From Adiantum capillus-veneris (lineage: Eukaryota; Streptophyta; Polypodiopsida; Polypodiales; Pteridaceae), in assembly GCA_014529385.2 (NCBI GenBank), contig CM043942.1:50296774-50360773 (forward strand): 64,000 nt of DNA. Direction: 5' to 3'. A model generated the notes under the pieces. The model did no database searches. It was given only the letters and a program-made list of their open reading frames with translations, and was not told where the DNA came from. How positions within the stretch are numbered: the stretch's first letter is position 1; every line of letters begins with the position of its first letter. The position numbers and the translations under genes were made by a program. Of this stretch, positions 24,985 to 35,268 are shown one piece after another.

Positions 24985-26775
24985 TTGTCATTACTTAATT
25001 TTCTTAAGTAATTTTGGTCTAAGTTTTCCAAATTTCTAGTGATATTTTCTAACTTTGATAATTTCCATATAATTATCTTTACCAATTTACTATTTTTCCT
25101 CTTTAATTTACCACAAAAATCAATCAATTATATCTTAATTAAATAGGTAAAATAATTATTTGTGCTTAAAATAATTACCCCAGCCTACTGACAATGTTTA
25201 CTAACTCTGATAATTCCTATGTAACTATCTAAGCTAATTAATTAATTTCATCTTTCATTTTATAGTTAATTTTACACATTTACGGCTTAATTAAATAGAT
25301 GAACTAAATATTTGAGCATAGACTAGTTACCCTAGCTTATTAATGATATTTAATAACTCTGATAATTACTGTGTAATTATCTAAGCTAATTAACTAATTT
25401 TCCCTTTTAATTTATAATCAATTTTAGATATTTTTGAGCTAATTAAATAGATAAACTAATTATCTGTGTATATGCTAATTATTCTGGTTTACTAAAGATA
25501 TATACTAACTCTGATAATTATTGTGTAATTATCTAAGCTAATTAACTAATTTCTTCTTTTAATTTATAGCTAATTTTAGATATTCTTAGCTTAATTAAAT
25601 AGATAAAATAATTATCTGTATATATTCTAATTACTTCATGTTACTTATAATTTTATACTAACTTTGATAATTATTGTGTAATTATCTAAGATAATTAACT
25701 AATTTTTCCTTTTAATTTATAGATAATATTAAATATTTTTAGATTAATTAAATAGATAAACTAATTATTTGTGTATATGCTAATTACTTCGACTTACTAA
25801 TGATTTATAATAACTTTGATAATTATTGTGTAATTATCTAAGCTAATTAACTAATTTCTTCTTTTAATGTATAGCTAATTTTACATTTTTTAGCTTAATT
25901 AAATAGATGAATTAATTATTTGTGTATATTTTAATTAGTTTGGATTATTAATGATGTATACTAACTCTGATAATTACTGTGTAATTATTTAAGCTAATTA
26001 ACTAATTTTTCTTTTTAATTTATAGATAATTTTAGATATCTTAGCTTAATTAAATAGATAAAATAATTACTTGTATATACTAATTACCGTGGCTTACTAA
26101 TGATGTATACTAACTTTGATAATTATTGTGTAATTATCTAAGCTAATTAACTAGTTTTTTCTTTCAAGTTATAGATATTTTCAAACATTTTTAGCTTAAC
26201 TAAATAGATAAACAAATTATCTATGCATATGCTAATTATCTCACCTTACTAATTATGTTTTCTAACTTTGATAATTAGTATGTAATTATCTAAGCTAATT
26301 AAATAATTTCCCCTTTAATATTACAACTGGTTTCATATGTTTTTTACTTAATTAAAAAGATAAACTAGATAATTGTGCATGTGCTAATTACCTCAGCTTA
26401 CTAATGATGTTTCTAAACTCTGGTAATTTATTTATAATTATCTAAGCTAATTAACTAATCTCGCCTTTAAAATTAAAGCTACTTTTAGACATTTTTAGCC
26501 TAATTAAATAGATAAGCTAATTAATTGTGCATGTGCTAATTACCTCGGGTTACTAATGATGTTTTTTAACTTTGGTAATTACTATGTAATTATCTAAGCT
26601 AGTTAACTAATTTTTCCTTTAAAATTATAGCTAATTTTACACTTTTTTGCCTAGTTAAATAGATAAACTAATTATCTATTTATAAGATAATTACCCCGTG
26701 TTCCTAACAATGTTTTCTAGCATTGATAGTTATCTTATGATTTATTAAACTAGTTTACTAAGTTTCCCATATTCC
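24985..26775. repeat. AT-rich satellite, about twelve copies of ~151 bp
   Basis: The marker AACT.TGATAATTA.TGTGTAA and its variants recur at about 25054, 25203, 25354, 25506, 25660, 25812, 25962, 26112, 26263, 26415, 26568 and 26712. Spacing is 144-154 bp, mostly 150-153. Each unit also contains AATTATCTAAGCTAATTAAC and TTAATTAAATAGATAAACTA. Central copies are most alike and the two end copies most diverged, the pattern of an array homogenised from the middle. The array directly follows a retroelement primer site, so it may lie inside that element's LTR. Confidence 0.93.
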
Positions 26776-27060
26776 CACTTGATTGCCAAGCTTATAATAT
26801 GAAATAATACGGATATTTATTATATATAAGTAGTATGATTACATCAATGCCCTTAAAATGATGAAAGACTAATGTTCAGGTTTTTGAATATTGCAGCAGA
26901 AGCTTAGAGACGAAAAAAAATAAAAATTAATAGCGTAGAAGAGGTGATGTAACTTAGCTGAAGAGAAAAAAAATAAAATTGTAATGATCCATGATTTGTT
27001 GGAGGCAAATCATGGAGTTCTACTCGGGATGACCGGCTATTCGTTATCCAAATCGTACCA

Positions 27061-27076
27061 TAAAGCTCTGATATCA
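27061..27076 (-). other. Primer binding site, tRNA-iMet-like
   Basis: The minus strand reads TGATATCAGAGCTTTA, one base from the canonical TGGTATCAGAGC, one base away from the end of the adjacent LTR. Confidence 0.75.
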
Positions 27077-27077
27077 C

Positions 27078-27564
27078 TGCTACAGCGGGGAACCGTGGCT
27101 TCCCTGCAAAATACCCAAAATAACACAATAAATCGCATAAAACAGAATATTCTGCATACCTAGCACATCCACAAGCGCATAATCGCAAGATACACGGATA
27201 GAGAGAGAACGAGAGCGAGAGTGCAATAGAGAGCGTGCATTCGTACCTCCTAGAGCGGAGTGCTACGCCGGGACCGCGAGAGAGAAGAGGGGAGAGAGAA
27301 GAAGAATAACGCAGACAATGGGTGCAATCTCCCCCCTTGCAAGAGTGAGCATTTCCCTCTTGCATGTATTTAATTTATAGATTTCTTGAATGCTCAAAGT
27401 GGGTACAAACTTGGCCGGCCGGACATAAATGGCCGAAGCTCATAAAGAGCGCTTGAATAATAAAATGTACAATATAAATGTTATATCCTCTCACATAGGC
27501 TAGTCCGATCAAGTCTTTTCCACCAGTTAGCTGCATTAAATCATAAAATATCAATTCCATTACA
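27078..27564 (-). repeat. LTR of family B, minus orientation
   Basis: 487 bp, TGTAATGG..GTAGCA on the minus strand, followed by a primer site at 27061-27076, so this is a 5' LTR. It aligns with 29189-29655 in inverted orientation. It carries a TATA-like CTATAAATT and, just after it, the short stem TGCAAGAG/CTCTTGCA at 27338-27345 and 27357-27364. I could not follow the rest of this element beyond the primer site. Confidence 0.8.
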
Positions 27565-29188
27565 AATTCCATCTCAGTTTCCAAGGCTAATCATTGTAAA
27601 TGACTTTTGCTCGTTACAGTTGTCTCCTACATTGCGCTATACAAACAAATCAGATTTGCTTTCCTAAATTTTTTGCTTAATTATTACTTTCGTTTATCTA
27701 TGTTATTCCGTTACAGTTGCAAAATTTTCTTTCCGCTAAGTTGTCTCACATTTCCCTTACCGCAGGGTACTGGATAACTTTTTCTTTGTGTTCCATTTAA
27801 TTTATTTTTTAACTTTGCAATTTTCAAATCAAGGTGCCCACACTGTACGTTTTAAATGTGTGATCAAACACTAATATTGAAGCAAATTCTCGTTAGGCGG
27901 GATATTCTTTTATTTCAACTCAAACTACTCACACAACACTAACATATTTTGGATTTGTTAATTATACTATGGTGCAAGTTTCATAGTCATGTTCTCCATA
28001 GCTTGTACAAAGAAGTTATGTTTGACAAAGCCTGGGATGCAAGTTATGATTATCCACGCACACACTGGTTTATATATTTCTGATGCAATATACCCTCAAG
28101 GTATGTACATTAACCTCGCTCCTCTTTTCATATTTGCTTTACTGACAATGTCTTCGGAAACCAAACATCTCTCATGTCATCACTAGTACTTCTTAAATGG
28201 AATCACTTCTTACATCCTGTTGGTATGTACCTCAAATACATCACTCCTCTGTTCCTATTTCCTGTCTCTGAATTATCTGCTCAGCTGAATACTCCAACCA
28301 ATACTAAGATCATGGCTTCTAATTGTACTGCAAGGAATTTTTACTAACATGACTTGTCTATAAGCTATGCAGCTACTCATGTCAGCTACGGTGCTATGGG
28401 ATAGTGCACAACAATTTGTAAGTGCTTTGATATACTGCACTGTGATGTCAACAACATAGTAAATATTTTTTTTTCTCCTTTATGTCTTGTCTAGTCCATT
28501 GTTCACACAGGCACACAGATTCGCCGATTTAGGTAGTATGTAAATACTCATCTTGGTACAATTACACCGATTCAGACAACACATGACAAATTACAAATTC
28601 ATGATTTTAAACAATACCAAATGCAGATTCGCCGATTTAGGCAGCATTAGTGCAGATCCACCGATTTAGGCAGCAGATTTTGTTGGTGTCGATTCGCCAA
28701 TTTAGGCAACACCGATCACAGACTCATGCTGCAGTGGTTGGCCACCACTGTCCTTAGCATCCTTCTGTTCCCGGGTTTACAAATTGAAGGATATTTGGAT
28801 TTACACTGGGTATATGTTGGCAAATATTTGGATTTGGATTTTGATTTGGAATTGGATTTGGAACAGGATATCTGATGATTTTTGTCGCGACAATTTTTGT
28901 GGAAGTACACTTGAGATTGATGGGCATTGATTTATTAAATGATGATTGTGACCAATGATATCTTGATTTATCAGGATATGACATATACTACTTATTCTAG
29001 TGGTATGGGACACTAGAATAGGCAGTATGTGGATGACGGCAGGCATAAGCAATATTGTCTAATTTTAGGAATTTTTCTTTTCCTATGTTGTAGTTTTGAT
29101 ACAGATTTCTAATCACTGTTTTTGACAAGTATGGTTTGCAGATTTTTATCTTCGCAACTGAGGACAATTGCTTTCCAACGGAGAGGTA
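27565..29188. other. Spacer between inverted LTRs, no gene seen
   Basis: 1.6 kb without recognisable coding motif. It holds the interspersed GATTCGCCGATTTAGG motif (separate entry) and a degenerate GGATTT run at about 28,793-28,863. No TATA-gag arrangement is visible. Confidence 0.5.
28518..28710. repeat. Four dispersed copies of a ~20-bp motif
   Basis: GATTCGCCGATTTAGGCAGC and close variants start at 28518, 28626, 28655 and 28691. Spacing is irregular, so this is not a simple tandem array. Confidence 0.7.
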
Positions 29189-29655
29189 TGTAATGGAATT
29201 GTTATTTTACTCTTTATTACAGCTGACAGGTGGAAAAGGCATCAGCAGATAATGGACTATGCAGAAGGATATCACATTTTATGTATATTTTTTATTATTC
29301 AAGTGCTTCGGCCATTTATGACCGGCCGAACAGTTTGTACTCATTTTGACCATTTAAGAAATCTATAAAACAAATACGTGCAAGAGGGAAATGGTCACTC
29401 TTGCACGGGGGGAGATTGCACCCAGTGTTTGCGTTGTTCTTCTCTCCTCTCCTCTCTTCTCTCTCACAGTGCCGACATAGAACTTTGCTCTAGGAGGTGT
29501 GCTTGCACGCGCTCTATTGCGCTCTCTCGTTCTCGGTCTCTCTCTGTTCGCATACGTCATCGATTATGTGCTTGTGGTAATGCCAAGTATGCAGTTTGAT
29601 TGGTTATGTCTTGTAGCATGTTATTTGGGTATTTCACATGCTCTCGGCTGTAGCA
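29189..29655 (+). repeat. LTR of family B, plus orientation, solo or 3' LTR
   Basis: 467 bp, TGTAATGG..GTAGCA, alignable to 27078-27564 in reverse but clearly diverged. TATA-like TCTATAAAAC lies at about 29362-29371. The stem TGCAAGAG/CTCTTGCA is kept at 29379-29386 and 29398-29405. No primer site follows it. A purine-rich GGAGAGGTA precedes it, so it may be a 3' LTR or a solo LTR. Confidence 0.78.
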
Positions 29656-31113
29656 AATAAAGGGAGGCCCGAAAGAGATGGACACTCCACACATGAACTC
29701 CTTAGAGTTTAAGCATGGTAGTTGGATTACATGGGAAGGGTTAGAAGGAAGATCTAATTCCGTGGGGGAGCAAACCTGCCTCCAACCCTATGGATCCTTG
29801 GGGTGTGGAGCCATGACCGCACAACCTTCTACTAAATCTTCTCTTATAACGCTCTTTCTCTGTTGGGAGGCGTTGTTTTCCCTTTTGAAAAAACATGTGG
29901 CACCCGCTGTTCAGGAGGTCAAAGATCAAAGCAAACTCTCACTATATGACATTGCACACCAAACATGGAAAATACTATATGACTATATGACATGGGAAGG
30001 GTTTTGAAGGAAGATCTCACTATATGACACTGCACAACAAACATGGAAAATTCTATAATGTAAAGCACAAAGACTATTTCTTATCACTGCTTGGGAAAGC
30101 ACATTGACTTGGGTCTTAGTTCATGAACAATGAAACCATAACTCCAATGAAGGTTGTGAGGATGGTAAAAAAATTCATTGAAGGACGTCTTGTATATCGA
30201 AGGCAAGTCCTTTTGATGGATGATTGCGAGTCCGCCCACCACAAGAGGAAACAAAGGATATCGAGGATGATTCCAACCATCGACTAAAGTACAATGTGCA
30301 CACCCAAAGCGAACAATCTAAAGGAATCCCTAGGAAGATCAAGTTTTTTGACATTACTCCCATTAGGAAATCGGAGAGCAAGGAGGAGTATGTGGTAGAG
30401 CCAAAAGACAATGAGGCTTTTTGTATGATATGACATATCCCAATTGCCTCCAAGGTAACATGTGGTGGCACAAAGAGTGGAAAAATCAGGTGCAAAAATG
30501 GTTATTGTAGGGTGTGTCAAAGGAATTCCCACACCTTCATTTGAGGACTATCGTAAGCATCCTAATGGACTTCAACGAGAAATTATGTAGTGTTGCCCTT
30601 CATGTGATCCATTGTTAGAATGGAACACAACATGTCCATGGTTGCATCCTACATCGAGCATATGGCCAATAGCTATAGAGACTAATTTAATAGAGGAAGA
30701 AGTCAAGTGCTTGCTTGAGAGGTGGCACATGGTGGAGACAACCAATGTTGCAACACCCACAACATATTCAACCAATGAAGGTGCCTTTATGAGGGAGGTG
30801 GAAGTAACACAATTACAAGTATTTGCAATGGGATTTGAGTGAGATACGAGTTATCAATCTCAAAGGAGGCAACCAAGCGAATAAGAAAGGCACTTGAGAT
30901 GAAAGCGAGATCACAAAGGAAGTGATGTGAGTGGAGAAAGCTCACAAGATTTTCAAGTTGCTTTTAAATAGTAATGCACTAGAGGGCCACATCTACAATG
31001 TGGAGATTAAAAAAGAGCCATCTTGTACTTGTCCCGACTTTGCAGAGCTTGAAGAGCAAGAAAAGCCTTATCTTCTAGTAAACATTTGTATGTTGTTTTT
31101 CTTTGTGTGCTAG
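29656..31113 (+). pseudogene. Decayed gene with SWIM zinc-finger end
   Basis: The last open stretch (30931-31113) ends with EPSCTCPDFAELEEQEKPYL, the CxC half of a SWIM zinc finger. The expected CKH half reads LVNIC, apparently after a one-base loss. SWIM fingers occur in plant MULE transposases, FAR1-related proteins and other nuclear proteins, and which of these it was cannot be told. Upstream frames (29678-30007, 30224-30433, 30612-30842) may be earlier parts but have no diagnostic motif. A ~78-bp duplication (AGATCTCACTATATGACA-type) lies near 29,935-30,060. It is not functional as read. Confidence 0.4.
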
Positions 31114-31974
31114 GCTTGAGACAAAATGAGCATATGCTTTTTCATCAACCTATTCTCCGTTGAGGAGGTTCACAATGTCCTCAGCCAATATTTGACCTAC
31201 CCTTGTATGCAGTAGTGGAGTACATGCTGCCCCACGACCATGTAACCAGCTTTAGCCATGTTGAATTTATGAAGGTGGCTCCTTGATTTGATGAAGTCCT
31301 ACTTTATCCACTTTTCCAGTAAATTATGAGCTTTTACACATAATTTTTCTTGGAAAAAAAGCTCGCCATGGGTGAAACAATGCTTGCTAGGAAATGCTTG
31401 CCTAGAAACAAGCCACCCATTTTTTTGTATAAGGGTGTACCCTGCATGCGTGCCCTTTACGGGATCTTTGCAGTCTCTCTCTCTTTGTAAGTTTCATGTA
31501 GGCCACTATGAATCTTCATCTTGTCGTATGGGTTTTGTCTTTAGGTATGGGTTAGATGGGATGATGTATTCATGGAAATTTCTTGCTGCCAAACTTCAAA
31601 ATGTGTTAACAACATCAAGTAGCTAGCTTGGTCGATTGAGTCTTTATTCTTTTGTGACCCGGGACATGGGTTCAAAGGCGGCCAAGCGACCTTGTGCGCT
31701 CATAAGGACGTTCGTATCGATTCGCACGGGATGTGTGCAATTTGCTACAAAAAACAACATCAAGTAGCTCTTGCTCATGTTGTTTTTAAGTACATGGAAA
31801 AGCTTGATTGGACACGCCTTTGAGGAGTAGAATGTTGAGATGTGAATACATGTCAGCGCCCCTGGCGCAGGTCCAATTCATCAAATATGAAGAACGTCTC
31901 TTTGTCTCTCACTCAGCTATCACAGGAAGTTTTGGACAAATTCTCACAATATTTCCCACATTGTGACTTACCTC
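31114..31974. other. No recognisable gene
   Basis: No conserved coding motif. This is the region upstream of the palindrome and BTB exon and could hold that gene's promoter, but no TATA box in a convincing position stands out. Confidence 0.4.
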
Positions 31975-32112
31975 AACATCATGAGCTTCTGTGAGGGAGG
32001 CGCCGCATACCTAGCTAGGTACGATTGGGGGCAGGGGACCACCGGCGGTCCCCTGCCCCCAATCGTACCTAGCTAGGTATGCGGTGCCTCTCGAGCAGAA
32101 GCTCATCATGTT
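31975..32112. repeat. 138-bp near-perfect palindrome (foldback)
   Basis: Two 69-nt arms centred between 32043 and 32044 with no loop. By direct base-by-base pairing I count about four mismatched pairs and three G-T pairs. The core arm GCATACCTAGCTAGGTACGA pairs perfectly. Transcribed in either direction it would make one long hairpin. It lies 79 bp before the ATG of the BTB exon, in the predicted promoter or 5' UTR. It could be a foldback/MITE element or a young small-RNA locus. No target-site duplication was found. Confidence 0.9.
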
Positions 32113-32190
32113 ATGCATTGCATGAAAAACACTAAGAAAGACTCCGTTTTCCTACATGAGAAAATTTCTAAATCTTCTTGTGTATATGTA

Positions 32191-32799
32191 ATGGAGCGTT
32201 CGTAGCGTGTCTCGCACAGAAAATCAGCCTCTTCATCCTCTTCTGTGGACTGGGCCGAATGGGTGCCAGAGTGCCTGCAACCAGCCATAGCCATAGCCAG
32301 CAAGCTTCCATACCACCACGACCACGAGGATGATGAAGACGAGGACGATGAGGATGATGGCCATTCTGTAGACAATGAGCAGGATCCTCATCAGAACAGT
32401 TATGAGGAGGAGGAAGACGAAGATGGATATCACCGTTTACAAGAACACACACAGTTCCACCGTGTCCACCATCACCTTCACAGGCAAGGTGCAGGGGCTG
32501 CGTTAAGGTCAAGAGGACGCCAGCAGCATCAGCATCATCACCAGAATCATGGAGGGGATGGAAAACTGTGCGTCTCTTGCAAGGAGCTCTACTGTCCTCT
32601 TCGTGGGGGTGATACCTGCCATGAGTGCTATGAGGAAGCTTCTGAAGCAGAGGCCGCCCTCAAGAAAGAGATTGAAGAGCTCAATGCCCGCATTGCCTTC
32701 CTCCGCACTTGGGCACCTGAAGCCATGTCTGAGCAATTCTCAGACCTTGTTCTTGAGAGCTCTGATGGCTCCAAAATTAGGGCTCATCGAGCTATTTTG
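32191..32799 (+). pseudogene. BTB/POZ protein, first exon, with premature stop
   Basis: In frame from ATG at 32191: four codons, TAG at 32203-32205, then an open frame through 32799. The product would have an Asp/Glu- and His-rich segment and then a CxxC..CxxC segment (CVSCKELY ... CHECYEEAS). A coiled-coil helix (ALKKEIEELNARIAFLR) leads to the start of a BTB domain, SDLVLESSDGSKIRAHRAIL. This order matches the plant BTB/POZ group that includes Arabidopsis At4g08455, presumed adaptors for CUL3 ubiquitin ligases. Exon 1 ends at a good donor (GTATGT at 32800) exactly where the BTB fold must continue, but no second exon was found in the window. It is either a fragment or a gene with a very long intron, and the TAG argues for a pseudogene unless translation starts elsewhere. 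Confidence 0.8.
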
Positions 32800-33745
32800 G
32801 TATGTCTCTCTTGTTTTAATCAGAATTTATTTGGCTGCAACCCTTCATTGCTTTTGTTCTTCTGTCTGGGGTCTGAGAGCACATGATAATTTTACTTCCT
32901 TAGTTTTTCAGAACTGTGGCCAATGTAGATGTAAGTGGCACTTCCAAAACAGTTTTATATCATGGTAAACGAATTTTTTTGAGCTAGTAAGGGTGTAGAG
33001 TGTGATGATTTTTATAACCTTTGCCATGGAGTACTTTTAGGCTTTTTTGGTGTGGTTAAATGGCTCAAACTAGTGGGGGTGGACATAAACCTGGTTTGTT
33101 GGTTTAAGAAAATAAGCTCTAATTAGGAACTAACTCCATACAAACCTGCATCTACAAATGGTGCGAGTAGGCATGGTGTAGGTGTTGTCCAAGCTATGCA
33201 TGGCAAAGGTGATGGTCTTTACTTCATGTTTGGACAAGCAGGTGAAGTTAAGATCGCATGTTATCAAGTATTGAAATTTGAAATTGTGATTAACTTTGCC
33301 ATGGAATTCCTCGTTTGGGTTCTAAACGTTGTAGAATCTCATTCGAATCTGTTATCTTTAGTAGGATTTCAGAATTTTTGCTTTTGTCTTATCTTCGTTT
33401 GTATGATGTTGACATTTAGGAATGAAGTTTTTGCAGTATCTTATTCTTGATTTAAAATGGTCTAAAGTTGAGAGTTTGTATGAAGTTTCAGTAAAGTAAG
33501 TTTCTCGATTTTGATTTTTGATATTTTATAGCATTTTGTGTGTGTTAAGACTCTCTTAGTAGTGCGTTTTGTTTTAAGTGTTGTATCCTTTCTTGAGGCT
33601 TGTAAGTTTAGACCTTTTTTTATGTTGCAAAATACTGTATACACTTGTAAATCTAAAATCTAAAGATAATCACTAGGACAGATTTATTGAGATGGATGTA
33701 GAGCTTGTTACAAGTGAATTGTGCCTTGATGTCCGCAAGGTGAGT
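32800..33745. other. Intron-like sequence after the BTB exon
   Basis: Begins with a consensus splice donor. The rest is T-rich, as plant introns are, with only short open frames lacking motifs. I searched by eye for the expected BTB continuation (a SPVFRAM-like segment) and did not see it. Confidence 0.45.
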
Positions 33746-33965
33746 TGGACTCGATTGAGCGATATGGTATGTGGAAGTTGTTTCCTTGGGCAGCTAAGTA
33801 AAAGGTCATTGGTTCCAAGTGGGTCTGCAAGGCTGAGTACAACTTGATTAGTTTGTGGACTCGATTGAGCGATATGGTATGTGGAAGTTGTTTCCTTGGG
33901 CAGCTAAGTAAAAGGTCATTGGTTCCAAGTGGGTCTGCAAGGCTGAGTACAACTTGATTGGTAGT
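33746..33965 (+). pseudogene. Ty1/copia RT fragment, duplicated in tandem
   Basis: A 110-bp unit occurs twice (33746-33855 and 33856-about 33961), identical or nearly so. It encodes WKLFPWAAK followed by KVIGSKWVCKAEYNLI, with an in-frame stop between. This is the N-terminal part of a Copia reverse transcriptase, normally IGxKWVxKxKxN. Only this piece survives. The near-identity of the two copies shows the duplication is recent compared with the decay of the RT. Confidence 0.75.
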
Positions 33966-34290
33966 TAAGGGCTTACCTCAATGGCTCAAAATTGAGAATG
34001 ATGAGACCTTGGTTCCGAACTGTGTGGATTGCCGTGATGTAAATCTTTCTTGTGTCACGTGGGCACTTCACTTGCGCCTCGTGGACATGCTTCTGCCATA
34101 GTCTAGCACGAGTCTTAGCTTAGGACTGATCTTGGCACCTTTGTGAGCCTCTAGCAGGACGTGCATGTCCAGGCCGGTCATAGTTGCATACCCTCTCTTG
34201 CACAGAATCGCTCAATAGAGGCAGAAGAGATAGAAGGAGAGCACAGGCAGCAGTGCACAGACCCTCCCCAGCGTTTTCTCATAGAGCCAG
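33966..34290. other. No recognisable gene
   Basis: Short stretch between the Copia fragment and the first LTR-like copy. It may contain the true outer edge of that LTR, which I could not identify by comparison because copy 2 lacks the corresponding sequence. Confidence 0.4.
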
Positions 34291-34892
34291 CCAGCGTTTT
34301 TGGAAGTTGACAGCATCAGCGTTTTCAGACTTCCTAAACGTTTGCAGATTCAGAGGTAGCCTTGTCGTCTTTGTAGATCCTCGCCGGTTGCCTAGCGTTT
34401 TGCAGATTCAGCCTAGATCTGCTGCGTTTTCAGTTTTCAGCCCTTAGCCTCGTTGAACCCGAGTGTTACCCGACCCCATCCAGTAGCAGATCCTCGCCGC
34501 AAGTGCCACCTTGGTGCAGATCTGCCAGCAGTTCATTTTCAGCCCAAAACAGTCCTAGCGTTTTGCAATTTCAGCCTAGATCAGCCAGCGTTTTTGCATT
34601 CCCACCCAGCCTTGCACGACTCGGCAGTTGCAGATCAGCCCCGCAGTACCGCCACAATAGTAGATCCATAGCTAGAAGACCTAGCGTTTTCACATTTCAG
34701 CCATCAACCTAGCAGATCTTGCCGTCGTCGTCAACACCTTCATGATCGTCGTCGTTGACATCATCGTTGTCATCGTCGACATAGTCCTCACTTAGCATCA
34801 TAGCATTATGACCCATGGTGCAAGAATAAAGAAAGTACTTGCTCTGGCAACAAAGCAAGGGGGCCCTTGAGGGTTTGGACCCGACATACTGT

Positions 34893-34927
<35 letters not shown>

Positions 34928-35041
34928 TCCTCTTTCTTTTAGTTCAATTCAGTTCTTTCAAGTGAAGTAAAGTGTCCCTTGTGTTTGTGCCGAGTACCTA
35001 GATCCGAGCTAAATCCATTAACACTTCTGTTGCACCTGACA
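34291..35041 (+). repeat. LTR-like repeat C, copy 1 (5' LTR)
   Basis: About 750 bp matching 35,269-36,388 in direct orientation, rich in CAGCGTTTT and TTTCAGCCC phrases. It contains a (CT)n tract at about 34,896-34,924. It ends TTGCACCTGACA at 35041 and is followed by a primer-site-like TGGTATGAGAGC, which marks this as a 5' LTR on the plus strand. The left edge is set by loss of similarity to copy 2. Confidence 0.75.
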
Positions 35042-35042
35042 T

Positions 35043-35054
35043 TGGTATGAGAGC
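35043..35054 (+). other. Primer-site-like sequence
   Basis: TGGTATGAGAGC differs from the tRNA-iMet primer site TGGTATCAGAGC by one base and starts one base after the LTR end. Only ~215 bp of interior sequence separates it from copy 2, so the element is non-autonomous or deleted. Confidence 0.7.
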
Positions 35055-35268
35055 TTTGTGTGTGCTTCGGCTTCACGTACTCAAGAGAAGAACCTAAAGA
35101 ATCCAAGAAGAACCAAGGACCAAGGAACCCCAAGAACTGCCTATTTTTTTACCTTGAAGGAAGCTTCGCGTCCCTACCCGGACTTCTTAGCCTCTTAGTA
35201 CCCTCAGTATGGAGCATCCAGAACCAGTGCCCATCTTCATCGCCATGTCTTTGAAGGACGATCGACAT

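Noticed and set aside
24985-26775. CRISPR-like array
   Set aside because: Repeats are ~151-bp contiguous tandem units without unique spacers, in plant DNA; it is a satellite.
28793-28863. Telomere-like GGATTT run
   Set aside because: Irregular, not the plant TTTAGGG repeat, and only about 70 bp; treated as degenerate simple sequence.
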